From Hyparrhenia diplandra (taxonomy: Eukaryota; Streptophyta; Magnoliopsida; Poales; Poaceae): 64,000 bases of DNA. Positions 22,379 through 33,900 of this stretch are shown here, in pieces. Under the pieces are notes generated by a model, which saw nothing but the letters and a program-made list of their open reading frames with translations, had not been told where the DNA came from and did not search any database. The number at the start of each line of letters is the position of its first letter. Position 1 is the first letter of the stretch. Made by a program: the position numbers and the translations under genes. The DNA lies in NCBI GenBank assembly GCA_015847255.1, contig JADLZK010008248.1:1116001-1180000 (forward strand). Reading direction: 5' to 3'.

Positions 22379-22605
22379 TTTGATTCCCTTGTATGATCTT
22401 TCTTTTTATCATATTTTGTAAACTTACAGTAGTGATTAATTATTGGATTTGCTAGTAATTATTTTAGTGTAAATTATTATGTAACATATGATTTGATTCC
22501 CTTGTATGATCTTTCATTTTATTATATTTTGTAACTTCTAGTGATTAATTATTGGATTTGCTAGCAATTGTTTTACGGTCTGAATGTAAATTATTATTTA
22601 TACCA
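22379..22605. repeat. tandem duplication, 113 bp unit
   Basis: TTTGATTCCCTTGTATGATC starts both units (22379 and 22492), and ATTAATTATTGGATTTGCTA recurs in both. The units have diverged by small indels. The sequence on to 23030 is AT-rich spacer and promoter of the next gene. Confidence 0.8.
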
Positions 22606-23033
22606 TGCCGGTCAAAAATTAAAAACAGCAAATTCAAATGATAAAAATAACTACCATATAAAGATAATCCGTCATCATTTTCTGACCCCTGCTTGAGGTG
22701 ATTTGGACATTTGGTTTTGCATGAACCAAAAATATTGCAGTGGCAAGTCCTTTTCATGGTGACAGACAAGTCAAGAGTTCATGCTGACATTTCCACGCCT
22801 CATTTTCACATTCCTTCACGTGGAAGTTCCTCTCTCCTAGCTTGCAAAATCACCAATAAATAAGAGAATAAAAGTGACGTGTCAGTTTGTCTTGTTTATC
22901 TAGCACTGCCCAACAATTGAAGGCCAAACTTGGCGCCGAAGGTACACAACTTCGAGTCAGCAAGACTCCCTCCTCTCTTAAGCAGGTTGCTTGAACCCCA
23001 TCCTTCAGCACAAAGAAATGTCTCCAGCTCCTT

Positions 23034-23041
23034 TATAAATA
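23034..23041 (+). promoter_or_regulatory. TATA box, small-protein copy D
   Basis: TATAAATA, identical to the octamer of copies A and B, lies 79 bases upstream of the start codon at 23120. Confidence 0.7.
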
Positions 23042-23119
23042 GGTTCCTGAATCAGTAACACTTCACACACCGAAAAGCTATCAAAACACAAACCCAAGAG
23101 GGAAAAAAGCACGAGAGAG

Positions 23120-23355
23120 ATGGTTCTGGGGCTGTGCAGATGCTTTGGAGCGCCTCCTGCTGTAGAGGGAAGAAGCCGCCTGCATCAGAGGAACGACGAC
23201 CTAAGAAGCAGCCGGCCGCCAGAGATCTGGAAGCGGCTGGTGGCGAAGCAAGTGAGCCCAAGGTGGCGGTTGACAGGGCTATGGTAGAAAAGGAGAAGAC
23301 AGCACCAGTAGTGATGCATCAGTTCCCCTTTCATTCTCGGCCTGGATTGCTGTAA
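23120..23355 (+). pseudogene. small-protein family, copy D (one-base frameshift)
   Basis: A diverged, plus-strand relative of the three minus-strand copies. It begins MVLGLCRCFGAPPAVEG. One base is missing in the G run at 23167-23169, and the next frame carries the rest: KKPPASEERRPKKQ, a charged middle, and the end APVVMHQFPFHSRPGLL then stop. With one base allowed for, the protein is 78 aa. The middle is unrelated in detail to copy C, while both ends are conserved. The shared segment around copies A-C is not present here, so copy D is an older paralogue. A sequencing error rather than a dead gene is quite possible. Confidence 0.6.
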
Positions 23356-23689
23356 TTTTGCTTGGTTCTTTTGTGACCCCAGCTCTTTCGTCTTGGGTCT
23401 GGTTTGGGACACGCATGGTTTTCGTTTGAACAAGAAGCTTGTAAACTTTTATATATGTTCTTGCTCGAAGAAGATAGGGAAGCATGCAGTAGTAGGGAGA
23501 GAGAGAGACTGGTATCTCTGCCTCTGTAGCAAGCTTGATGCTTCATTGATCACAACAGTAATAATATCCCGTATCATCAGCACGTACCCTGAGAATTTGA
23601 ATGGATAAGTTATAATACTCTCCCGATTGAAATCAGACACTATGTCCTTTACTGAGCACCGCAAGCGCTCAGTGAAGACCCAATAGCCC

Positions 23690-24125
23690 TTGGTAGAGGC
23701 TCTACCGAGCGCAGCTCTCGGTAGAAACCTCTCGGTGAAATTCTGGATGGAAAACAACATCTATTTAGGGCGGTTGCCTCTGTCGACGTCCACTTCACCG
23801 AGAGCCCCACCCACCACCACTCGGTGAACTAGAATTATACCGAGTGCCCCATCTACGCGACCCTCGGTGAATCGTAAATTTAAAACGAGAAAAAAAACAT
23901 TTTGGTGAATTTATCTACCGAGTGTCTTGACTTCAGGGCTCTCGGTAACCTTATGGTCAATTTACAGAGGGCCAGGGAGGCTCTCGGTAAACTGACCATG
24001 AGGTTGCCGAGAGCCTCCTATACCGAGCGCCTGGTTAAATACACTCGGTGAATATGGGAAACTGTGGTTCCGAGAACCCAATTTTCCCAGCTTTACTGAG
24101 TGTATGTGCCTATGCTCTCGGTAAA
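23690..24125. repeat. CACTA subterminal repeats (ACCGAG/CTCGGT)
   Basis: More than a dozen copies of ACCGAG or its complement CTCGGT appear in about 430 bp in both orientations. Examples are TCTACCGAGCGC, CTCTCGGTA, TATACCGAGTGCC and ACTCGGTGAA. In CACTA elements such motifs bind the element's own DNA-binding protein. Confidence 0.75.
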
Positions 24126-24899
24126 AGACCTTTTCTTTACGAGTGCAGCTAGTTTCACAAGTCATCAAGTCACAAACAAATCCATAACCAGTTTTCCACA
24201 CGTCCACCACAAGCTCATCAAGGATGGGGCTGCTGCTGAACGGCCGGCGAAGGAGACCCTTGATCATCATGGCTAGGAAGCGGCGCATGGTTCGATCCCG
24301 CCCGAAACCGGCTGCACAAAGGAGAAGATGTTGCATGTGTTAGAACTGATCCACATCCACAAGCAAAGCAGAAGCAAAAGAAATTTCATACTCACAGGAG
24401 TAGGTTGAGGCGGAGGTGAAGCAAACACCGCTAGCAGCATAAGTGGCAGAGAGCCCCCCAAGGTTTGGAGGTAGTTCATGAGCTCCGCTTAGCTGCTTCG
24501 CTTGGGTTTCTGCTAGGCCCGAAATGCAGCCGCCTCCGCCCGGCCGTTGTTGCTCGACTCTTCTAGTTGGGCCTACAGTTTTGAATCCAATGTTTTAGTA
24601 ATTCTAACCTAATTAAGGTGCGTAAAGAAAAGTATTTGAAGAAGGAATAAGCTGGAGTTCGTCGTAACACGTTTGTGCAGGGCTCGGCCGCGGGCGTATA
24701 GGCAGGCTACTGCTCGTGCTCTGTGCTGGGAGCTATGAGAGACTTAGTTGGGAGCTGTCGGCAATCCACAACCATCTGTGCTTCTTGCCGCCTGCCACCA
24801 CCATCACGATCTCTGGATTGATGTCCTGACTGCACGGATCGTAGTCTGGCCCATGTACCTTCTGTGTCGCCGCCTTGTAGTCTTGGATTTTTTGTACAC

Positions 24900-26133
24900 T
24901 TTTGAGTTGGTGTACACCTCAGGCAGGTCGTTCAGGTTGTAGGATACGTTAGACATCGCCTTGCCCTTGTGGGACATGCAGAATGCTCCACACTCGTTGC
25001 AGTCCTGGTCTAGGTGTGCCGACATCTGCGAGAAAGACGAGAAAATAATCACAAACTAGGAAGAAGGAAAAGGAGTTACAATCGAAAAAAAGAATGTGCG
25101 TACCCATCTTTCTTTGTAACCGGTGAGGTTGCGTGTCCGCCTTGATGGTGTGCTAGACCACCCATCATCAAACGTCGCTCCCGAGCAGCTCTGTGCTTCT
25201 CCTGATACTCCCGTGTGAACCACCTGTCCACAATGGCGGTCCAAGACGAGATATTGTTGATGCACCACTAGGTGATCGTCTATGTGGCATATAAGAAGGT
25301 TAGATGGAACATACTTTTATAAGCTCAAAATGAATCAACTTTTAATGTTTTTCATGTACCTCAAGGTACCGTTCTCGGGTCAGCTCCATCTTTCTTGCTT
25401 CCGGTACCTTGACCATTGTCCCACACTTGGACCCGTAGTAGGTGATCATGCACTACTGTTTCACCTCGTGATGCATGTCGATGATGCGCTTTTTGCAAGA
25501 TTTCTTCCACACCTCTTCCGCCCGCTCTTCATATCCCCGCATAGCATCTAAAGAAACTCTGCATACAAATGCGATGTATCCTTAGTTATAATTTCAGGAC
25601 TAGTCGAGTGAATGCGACGTGTAGACAAAAAGTTTGTCCGACGAAGACTTACACAAAAGTTCGCCTTCACGTGCTCCAACATGTTACCGTACTCACATGT
25701 GCGGGGTGGCTTCATAGTGGGCATACGTATAGGTCGGCTCATCCTTGGCTTTGTAAGTGACAATGCGAGGGAAGTGCTTCCTGACAAGAAGACCAAGGAT
25801 GCCATTGGGGGAGCATGTGGCACCACCCGACATAACCACCCAGTTCCTACACAAGTGAGTAAGACAAAATATTAGTTTCTCACAAATTTGAAATTAAAAA
25901 TTGCCGATAACATCAAGAGTAAATTACATTTGCCCTTCGGGGCAAATCACTGCCCGGTACTGCCCGTATGGAACGTGAGGGAGGTTCGTGGGACCTTGCA
26001 AGTACACCTTGGAAGTGTCGGACCCCTGAGAAATCATCATAGTGCTCACCGTCCCCCTGCTCGTCTCGTCGCTGGTCTGCGGCTGCTGGACCATCGGCTG
26101 CTCAGGCTCCTTCGCCGCCACCTCACGGACCAC
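24900..26133 (-). pseudogene. Transposase_24-like CACTA protein remnant
   Basis: On the minus strand, in order: VYLQGPTNLPHVPYGQYRAV (25924-26133), a stretch around CEYGNMLEHVKANF (25548-25830), then DRWFTREYQEKHRAARERR followed by GGLAHHQGGHATS (about 25110-25260). This is the order in the plant transposase family PF03004. Frame changes and stops separate the pieces. The N-terminal part near 26150-26290 is Arg/Pro-rich and uncertain. Confidence 0.65.
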
Positions 26134-26799
26134 CGGCTGCTCCTCCTCCTCCCTGCTCCTGCCGGGCCTCTCTCATGCTCTTGCCGGGCCTCCTAGTGCT
26201 CCTTTTGCTCAACTCCTCCGCCGCCGCCGCCGACTCCCCACCCACGTAAAGGGAGGACACCAGCCTCGACGCGAGGCACGGCCGCCCACCATCTTCTTTC
26301 AATCACCTGCAATTAAACAAAATGTCGACTCATCAGTAAAAACATTAGAGAAGGACAAAAATTATACAAAACTTAGATAAACAAAAAACATAGTATTACA
26401 TGGGATTAGCGGGACCATATGTCTTATCATCACTATCAACATTATCCAAATAAGCAAGACTATCAAAGGAGGAATGTTGTCTTCAATGTCATTGCCTAAT
26501 TGTAGTCGCTCAAGCATATATATAGCCCTAGAAAACCCTAAAATCACAACCAAAACCCGTGAGCCCCCTTAGCCCCATAGAAATGTGGAATCATGTCAAT
26601 GTTTTTTCATGTATTTGTGGTGTATGATCAACCATAGATAGTTTCTAGCGAAATCATGTCAATTTTTTTAAGAAATTTTAAATTAAATTTGAATTTGAGC
26701 CAAAATTTCGGGAATTTCCCTTTTCTCAGAGGGTTCCAGATTTTTTTTTGTTTCCAAAATTGAAAACACAGCTTGCTGCTCACATTTTCTTCCCCAGGT

Positions 26800-27534
26800 C
26801 ATTACTCAAGACACACAACAAGAGGAAGAACAAGTGCAGTCTCAGAATCAGAACAGGTTCCAAGTCCAGGAAATACATTCAGCACACCAAGGTATGACAA
26901 CCCCAAGTTCAGGAGGGGTTGGTTCGTCTTCCTAGGAGCACCAAACCCCGCACCTCCGGCGAACAGATTTATAATGCATCAACCAGCATCACTTGAAGGC
27001 ACACTATGCTACTCTGACGCCTCCATTGTGTCTGATTTTGTCTCATCCCTGCCCAGACCAGCAGGAATTGGATTTTTATTCTCAGTATACAGGTCACTCC
27101 TCCTCTCCGGCTATACATTAAGGCCAAAATCTTGGCTGCCACCTCAGTACTTATGGCTGAGGCAGCCGGCTTGGCGCTTGCGGCGACCATCGCCGACAGG
27201 TTGAACCTACAGCACACAAACTTCCTAACTGACAATCAAGAACTGGTGTTGTTTCTTAATGGCCCAGACCACTCCAATCCTCTCAGTGGACAATCAAGCC
27301 TTATACCCAGCTATTTATCAACCATACCAGATCAAGGAGGACAAGAATTTTCAAGATCAGTCGTGACATTAATCAAACTGCTCATTCTCTAGCTCGTCAG
27401 GCTGCTATACAATCAGATTCATGTATTTTGAGCTGTGCTCATGTTCCTCAATGTTTGGCTTCGCTTCTGTCTGTAGCCATTAACAATGTATCCTCTTAAC
27501 AGCGACTTGCTGTTGAAATTGAAGTTGTTTTTGT

Positions 27535-27568
<34 letters not shown>
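26800..27568 (+). mobile_element. 5'-truncated LINE, RNase H end plus poly(A)
   Basis: The plus frames give LCYSDASIVSD, AGIGFLF, MAEAAGLALAATIADR and FLTDNQELVLFL, the RNase H motifs seen in the full LINE at 10704-11369. A stem-loop AACAGC/GCTGTT (27498-27514) precedes a pure A run of about 32 bases ending at 27568. This is the same 3' architecture as the full-length LINE, so it is the same or a close family. The left boundary and TSD are not resolved. Confidence 0.8.
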
Positions 27569-27570
<2 letters not shown>

Positions 27571-27795
27571 AGAAGCGAATAGAAAAGTCGGTTTGGGACA
27601 CGGCAAGTGCCAGGTTGGCATGCCGCTGGACGAAGGCATCGGCGACGACTCGTCCTCGACTCGTCCTCACCTGCAAGTCTATAGAGCCGTCGGATAAAGG
27701 ATGGGCGCACGAGATCCATCCGGTGAGGTGTCCTGTTGTGTTCTTCTTCGTTTCAATTTTTTTGAATTGACAAACTTGTTTCTTTTCCGTATGTC

Positions 27796-27801
27796 TATAT
27801 A
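27796..27801 (+). promoter_or_regulatory. TATA-like box upstream of SAR1
   Basis: TATATA about 110 bases before the SAR1 start codon. The truncated LINE tail lies only 230 bases further upstream, so the usable promoter here is short. Confidence 0.5.
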
Positions 27802-27910
27802 GGGCCCCAGCCGGTATGCATGTCATGTCGTCAGGTGTTTCTAGGGTTAACACCATACGGAGCGACACGAGACTCTACCGTAGTGCCGTGCCGGTCTCTC
27901 GTCGGCGGCG

Positions 27911-28637
27911 ATGTTTCTCGTAGATTGGTTCTACGACTTGTTTGTGTCCCTGGGGCTGTGGCAGAAGGAGGCCAAGATCCTCTTCCTCGGCCTCGACAAC
28001 TCCGGCAAGACCACGCTGCTCCACATGCTCAAGGACGAGGTACATATTCTGCCTCTTGTTCTTGGTTGATGATTCTCTTGCCGGCTGCGAAATTGAATGT
28101 ACATATTCTGCCTCCTGTTCTGGGTTTATGATTGACGTTGAAATTGAATGGTTGTCGTATTCATGTGCGTGCATATGTATGCAGCGGTTGAGCCAGCACG
28201 CGCCGACGCAGCACCCGACGTCGGAGGAGCTGAGCATCGGGCGGATCAGGTTCAAGGCGTTCGACCTCGGCGGCCACCGGATCGCGCGCCGTGTTTGGAA
28301 GGACTACTACGCCAAGGTCGACGCGGTGGTGTACATGGTGGACGCCGCCGACGGCACCCGTTTCAGTGAGTCGAAGGCGGAGCTAGACGCGCTGCTGTCG
28401 GACGACGCGCTGGCAGGCGTGCCGTTCCTCGTGCTGGGGAACAAGATTGACATCCCGCAGGCGGTACCTGAGCACGCTCTTGCCTACTACCTTGGACTCG
28501 CCGGCTGCACCACCGGCAAAGGCACCGTGGACCTCGCCGGCACCGGCGTGCGGCCTGTCGAGATCTTCATGTGCAGCGTTGTTCGGAAGATGGGCTACGG
28601 GGAAGGGTTCAAGTGGATGTCGCAGTACATCCAGTAG
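27911..28637 (+). CDS. SAR1: SAR1 small GTPase (COPII coat)
   Basis: Arf-family GTPase that recruits the COPII coat at ER exit sites. Two exons, 27911-28039 and 28185-28637, are joined at GAC GAG|CGG with GT/AG borders and give 193 aa, the normal SAR1 length. It starts MFLVDWFYDLFVSLGLWQ, the amphipathic N-terminal helix that inserts in the ER membrane. P-loop GLDNSGKT (family consensus DNAGKT, so Ala to Ser), switch I TQHPTSEEL, switch II DLGGHRIARR (usually GGHQ, so Gln to Arg after the catalytic His), NKID and the C-terminal MGYGEGFKWMSQYIQ are all present. The frame is intact. The ATG fits the family N-terminus exactly. The switch II and P-loop substitutions are worth noting but may be paralogue-specific. 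Confidence 0.93.
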
Positions 28638-28639
28638 GC

Positions 28640-29170
28640 CGCCTTGTCCTCGGTATAGCTGGGGGCAGCGGTGAGGACGTGCGTGTTATCCCAATATCTA
28701 ACCCACCGTACCGTTGTGTTTCTATTTAGTTGCATCCTTTGTTGCTTGATCTCTTTTGAGCTGTTGCTCTATTGTAAGGCCTAATCTGATTTAATATAGT
28801 CGGCTGCTTGAGTTATTTTGTTTTTGCAAAGTTCGGTTGGAAATTCACAAACCGTATTGGCATTTAGAGTTGTCTTTTTGGCTTCGAGCTTTCTAGTTGA
28901 GCTGAGCTGAACTCTTTTCCAGGTCGGCAGTGTTTTCCTTATGGCATTTTTTTTATCGTGATGCTCAGTTGTGTACTATTCCTAAATAATAGAGGATTGA
29001 ACTTTGTCCCTTATCTAAAATATTAGGGGCTTCTCCAGTGACATTTCTAAAGCGACTCAAGGGAACATTTTAATTGCCTTGAGTCGATAGAGAGTCCATT
29101 GGAGCAAAGCGATGGTGTGTGTCAGAAGCCGACTACGAAACAGGAGCCGACTCATACCAATTTAATTAGT
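28640..29170. other. SAR1 3' region and spacer
   Basis: T-rich 3' UTR-like sequence to about 28800, then spacer. The words GACTCAAGG and CCTTGAGTC form a local inverted repeat near 29055-29085. No gene seen. Confidence 0.4.
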
Positions 29171-29171
29171 A

Positions 29172-29202
29172 CTAGTTCATCAACCCGTGGGACTCACGGG
29201 TT
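29172..29202 (-). mobile_element. Helitron-like 3' terminus
   Basis: On the minus strand a perfect 8 bp hairpin (AACCCGTG/CACGGGTT, 29182-29202) is followed by a short spacer and CTAG|T. This is the hairpin plus CTRR ending, inserted before a T, that defines Helitron 3' ends. The element would extend to the right through the AT-rich DNA; its 5' TC end was not found. No Rep/helicase coding is visible, so it is non-autonomous. Confidence 0.6.
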
Positions 29203-30353
29203 TGAATCTAAAGAGACAATAACTGATAAAAATTACTTACAATTTTTTTTTGTCGTCACCAATGTTCTAAAACAATAACTATACGTATTATATGGGCATT
29301 ATTCAGTTCTGATATTCAATGAATTATTTATTTTTATGTACTTTTGATCCATATCCATCAGTTTTTTTCCTTTACACAATACTCCCATTTATCTCCAATA
29401 TATATTTAGTTGAAACATTTGTTTAACTATGATGGTTTAGCTCTGCAGTCTATATTTTGATGATAACATCGACTATATTTTAGGTGATAACAATCTAAAT
29501 TTAATGGAAAAATATTTTAGTTTTTTGTAAGAATTTTAGGTTTATCCTTATTTATATAGCGGTTTCATGTGTAAAAGTTTCTAGGATTAATATTTTTCTA
29601 GCATGGTATGTGTTTAGTTGAAACATAGTCGTAAAATATAGAAAATCTTATCAATTTTTGTGATATATAAAAAAATCTATGTTTTAATGTTTCGCCTTTG
29701 ATCGTGTGTTAATTTGAAATTGCAATGCTTATTATTTTATGAAACTAATATTTTAGGTCTTAGGCTACCCATAGTTCCGCATAAATAGTTGTTTCAATAT
29801 GCACCATGGCATCCAAGATGTGGAATTTATTATATTGTATTAATATTATTTTATCAAACAAATTTTCCTTGAAATTAAACTACTAATATTTATATGATAT
29901 TATGTTCCCATCAAATTGTTTAAACTTTTTTTCAAGTCAAGGACATGCAAAATTTTGTTATCATGAGTATTAGTATAACATAAAGTGAAGAGTGTAAGTG
30001 CCATTACTATATGATTTGCTAAAGATATTTTTTTCATGCTCGATAAGCTTATAAGTAAATATTTATCCTAATATAAGAATGTTTCCTTGGTCTATGCAAA
30101 GTGGAACATACGTCGTGCATAGTTCCAACTTACTATTGAGAAAAAGTGTGTATTTCAAATAGCTTTGTGCGTATATTGTACTTGTGGATGTTGAATTATC
30201 TTTCTCATAATATTATTTACATCTAGACTTGAGAGTTTTGTTAATTCATTTGTAACGGTTGAAATAGAAAGTTTAGGTATATATACATATATGTTACATT
30301 ACATTATCTTTTTTAATGCTAGGTATGGTTAATTTGAATATAAACCTAGGGGG
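29203..30353. other. AT-rich non-coding body of the Helitron-like element
   Basis: Over 1.1 kb of strongly AT-rich sequence without open frames. It is interrupted at 30353 by the LTR element and probably continues from 34786. Confidence 0.4.
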
Positions 30354-30909
30354 TATCACACTGCATCGATTGGGCGGTTGTGACTCGTCGCGGGCGATCT
30401 TCGGGCGGCGGCGATGGCGAGGGCGGTGTGTGGGCGGCAGCCGCGGCCTTGGGGTCGGTTGAGGGAAGGCGGCGGTGGTAGGGGAGGAGGGCGGCGGCGG
30501 CGGCGCCGGCTTGAGGGGGTGGGGCGGCGGTGAGAGAGAGAGGCACAAGATTATTTTCTTTATTGCTTGTTCCCCTAAGAGATTACGGACCCACGACTTA
30601 TATAGCCGTCCTAGTGGGACTTGTAATCCAAGCAATCTCTCGAAAGGTTTCCTTATATGACTAGAATTCCTTTACAAGCAATCTTATTTATTTCCTAATA
30701 AGGATTTTTCCTTATAGAGTTGGAATATCCCTTTGCACACCGAAAAGTCCTAAGATAATCCTATCGTAATGATGAGACGAAGACGGAAACGATGATGGCG
30801 TGGAGGTGGCGGTGGTGGCGGCGATGCTGCCCGCGCTCACCCCTCACGGGGCCGCCATCGCCGGATGGGCTGCCCTAGCCCGATCTTGACCCAAATCGGG
30901 CACGTGACA
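30354..30909 (-). repeat. 3' LTR
   Basis: Matches 34267-34780 over most of its length, with landmarks GGCACAAGATTATTTTCTTT, TTGTTCCCCTAAGAGATTA and TTGGAATATCCCTTTGCAC. The GC-rich 5' quarter differs by indels. Confidence 0.88.
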
Positions 30910-30910
30910 T

Positions 30911-30922
30911 CTCCCCCCACCG
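30911..30922 (-). promoter_or_regulatory. polypurine tract
   Basis: The minus strand reads GGTGGGGGGAGA directly before the 3' LTR start TGTCAC, the expected plus-strand primer. Confidence 0.75.
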
Positions 30923-30929
30923 TTTTGAC

Positions 30930-33900
30930 GAGGCGGCGCGTGCATCGCGCGCCCAACCCACCATGTTGGCACTCGGCGCGATGCCGACGGTGACATCGCC
31001 ACGCCGGGTTCGTGAGCCGAGGATGAGGGGACCCGACTTGTCGTTGGCATCGCTGCGCATCGTAGCGTCCATGTTGTCGAAGGAGAAGTCAAAGTGCGGG
31101 CTGCCGAGGTAGATGCTGAACTTATGGCTCAGCGGTGGTCGCACGAAGGACCGATCCATCCATGTGCGCCTCATCACCAAGGTGCCGAGAATGCCGAGAG
31201 CTCTAGTGCCCGGTGCGCAGCTTGGGGGTGCCGGAAGTAGTATGCACGGCACGTGTACTGGGCGTGGATGTGCCTGCGTAACACATGTCGGTAGAGGCGA
31301 CCGGAGATGGGCGAGGCGAAGGAGGCGACCAGAGAGGAGGTCGCTGGGCCATCTTGGATGTGCAGCCCAACCTGGGCGCTCGCGGACACCCCCCACATCG
31401 ATGCCGACGTCAATGCCGAGGAACTCCCCGGATGTTGTCGCCAAAGAGGATCATCGCCACGTCGCCGAAGTTTGACGTTCGGCGCTCCATGAGCAGAAGC
31501 ACGCTTTTGGGAACGCCCGGTCTTCACGCGGACGAAGTCGGGAGGTGGAAGCCCACCGCGACGCCATGGGAACACCACCTTCGAGGAGAAGGTGCCGGAG
31601 GAGCTCGAAGTCGCCGGGATGTAGTAGCGGTGGAAGTACCTCACAATGCCATTGCAGAGGTTCCACTCGGGCCGAGTTCCTGGTTCGTCGAGGTACCCAG
31701 GTGTAACTCGAAGAGGAGGTCGCCCGATGTTTGTTCGTCAATCTCCTCCATGGCGCGGCTAGGCGTTGGTGGCCGGTGCTTGCTTAGCCAAAGACAAAGA
31801 TCGATGTCGGTGTCGGTGTCGTTGTCCTTGTGGTGGTCGCCGATGTTGGCAGCTCGTCGTCGTAGCGGTGTGCAAGGTCGATGGCCTCCTCCATGAAATG
31901 TGGTTCGAACCACTTGAGCACCGTCTTAAGCGTGTCGGCCGGCCGACGAAGAGGTGGACACGGTGAAGCCGGGCTCGAGGTCCATGTGGGTCGATAGCTC
32001 TTGAAGGCGCCGATGTAGTCGTTCAGCCCACCCTCCCGAGCGGGAGGCACGAACTCTCCCGGTGGTGTCGGTGATGATGGGCGGTCCAAGTCACGTCGCA
32101 GGCGGTGGGTGAACACGCCCCACTCGACCAACGGCCTCCTCCGGATAGTCCGTGGAACTAGACCTCAGCCAGGACTGGCGGATGGTAGCAAGCATACGGG
32201 CATAGAACTCGGGATCGATGTCGATCCCCGCCTCGAATAGCGGCTCCATCTTGTGAATCTAGAGGTCGGGGTTGTCGCTACCGTCATACCGGGACGTTGA
32301 GGCGTGCAGGCGTGAGAGAAGGAGGGTCCTCCCGTAGTCCGTGGGAGGGGCGTCACAGTGGCGCCCGGGGGGTGGGCGCCGCGGTGGCGCCATCGTCATT
32401 GTCGGAATTCCCGCGTGGTTGCCGTTGGTATTTGTTATGCCCACGTAAATATTAAAGATTGTATAATCCGCAAGCGCACGGATACCGTTGTAGCCCTCAC
32501 CCGCGAGGGTTTTAAATATCGTATCCATAGGGAAACGTGTGAGGGAGACTAAGATCTAATCTTAACCCGTGAGTAGCACAAGACCTAAGAAGGTTAAAAG
32601 TATAGAGATGATCACTAAGATATCTAATCCTACTTGTAGTAAACTTGCCTTCTACCTTTGTTCTATCCGGGGACATCACATAGGGAGAAACACCAACAAA
32701 GGATGATTCATCTAAAGATAAATCCCACGAGTCCTACAGACGGGATGGGGAATACAAAGGATCAATGACACCCAACTAGTTGGTCATCCAACTAGAGGGC
32801 TATCACAGTCGTGATCTACCACCAATCCGGAATATAGGATGAATCTAACGAGATACACGAGCCCAAACACCACGCTTGCACTATTTAATATTTACTTTAA
32901 CCTAATGCACTAGATTAAAGTACTCAAAAGAGACCAGCAGTCGGGAAGAACAATATAAACAATGATGCTTACTAAAAGAAGAAGTAGATTACCGTAGTAA
33001 CTCCAAGTGTAGGTTAACTTCCACCGAGGTACAAGTTGTAGAGGTAGCACCGACGGGGCGGCACCTCCTCAGGTTCCTTCCCTCTCTCTATCTCTCTTAT
33101 TCTAAAGACTAGATCTAATGAGATCTAATCCCTCTTGAATACTAGCTCATCTAGTTCTAGTTCTAGTTCTAGACCTAGGGGAGACTCGGGGCCTCGGCCT
33201 ATTGATAATGAATGATAATGAATTAGGTTTCACCTGAGGGGAGGGGGGTCTTGTTATATAGCCCGGACGATTCACCACAGCCCTTGGATCTAACCGACCT
33301 TGATAGATGGACTAGATTGCTCCTCAATGGCGGTTGTAACCAACCTAGGAAGCGAGGCCCGACCGGCCCCACAGAGGGCGGCCGCGGTCATGGCCGGGGC
33401 GGCCGCAGGCCCACCTTGGTATTTGAGCCCAAACCACCACAGTTGCGTAGATCTTGTCGATAGCTTTCAGAGAGGGGGTGGTTCGAAAACGGAGTCCGGA
33501 TGAGAAAGTTATGGCCGTTTTAGTGAACTCGCTCAGTAGTTGATATCTTTTGATTACGGACTCGAATATAGCGAACAATATATCCGTTTCGATCGTCTCG
33601 ACAAGCTCTTTGCAATGGTTCCATCTTGGAATATGTTTAGAACATGTTTATGCTTCATATGCCTTGCAAACTCTAGGCTTTTCCTGTTTAATCCCTGAAA
33701 ATATATAAATCACCAAAACTCATGGAATTATGTCAAGTAAAGCCCCTATACTATGTTGATATTTATTTTAAACCCTAATTTCAGTTTAAAAACCTCTATA
33801 TTTTATACTATAAGAGATACCAACAGTTGCGGGTGTCGGTGGAGAGGAAGAAGCGGCTGGTGCCGGTGTTGTCGATGACGATGTCGGCGGGGCGATGGTG

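Larger units (their letters stand above)
23638..26330. mobile_element. decayed CACTA (En/Spm) element, right end not found
   Basis: CACTATGTCC at 23638 starts a region crowded with ACCGAG/CTCGGT words, typical of CACTA subterminal repeats. Behind it, on the minus strand, are pieces of the Transposase_24-type protein found in plant CACTA and Spm-like elements. I found no matching TAGTG terminus, so the right boundary is approximate and the element is probably deleted. Confidence 0.65.

Noticed and set aside
31285..31896. 203-codon plus frame
   Set aside because: Opposite strand of the decayed gag region, GC rich, no domain.
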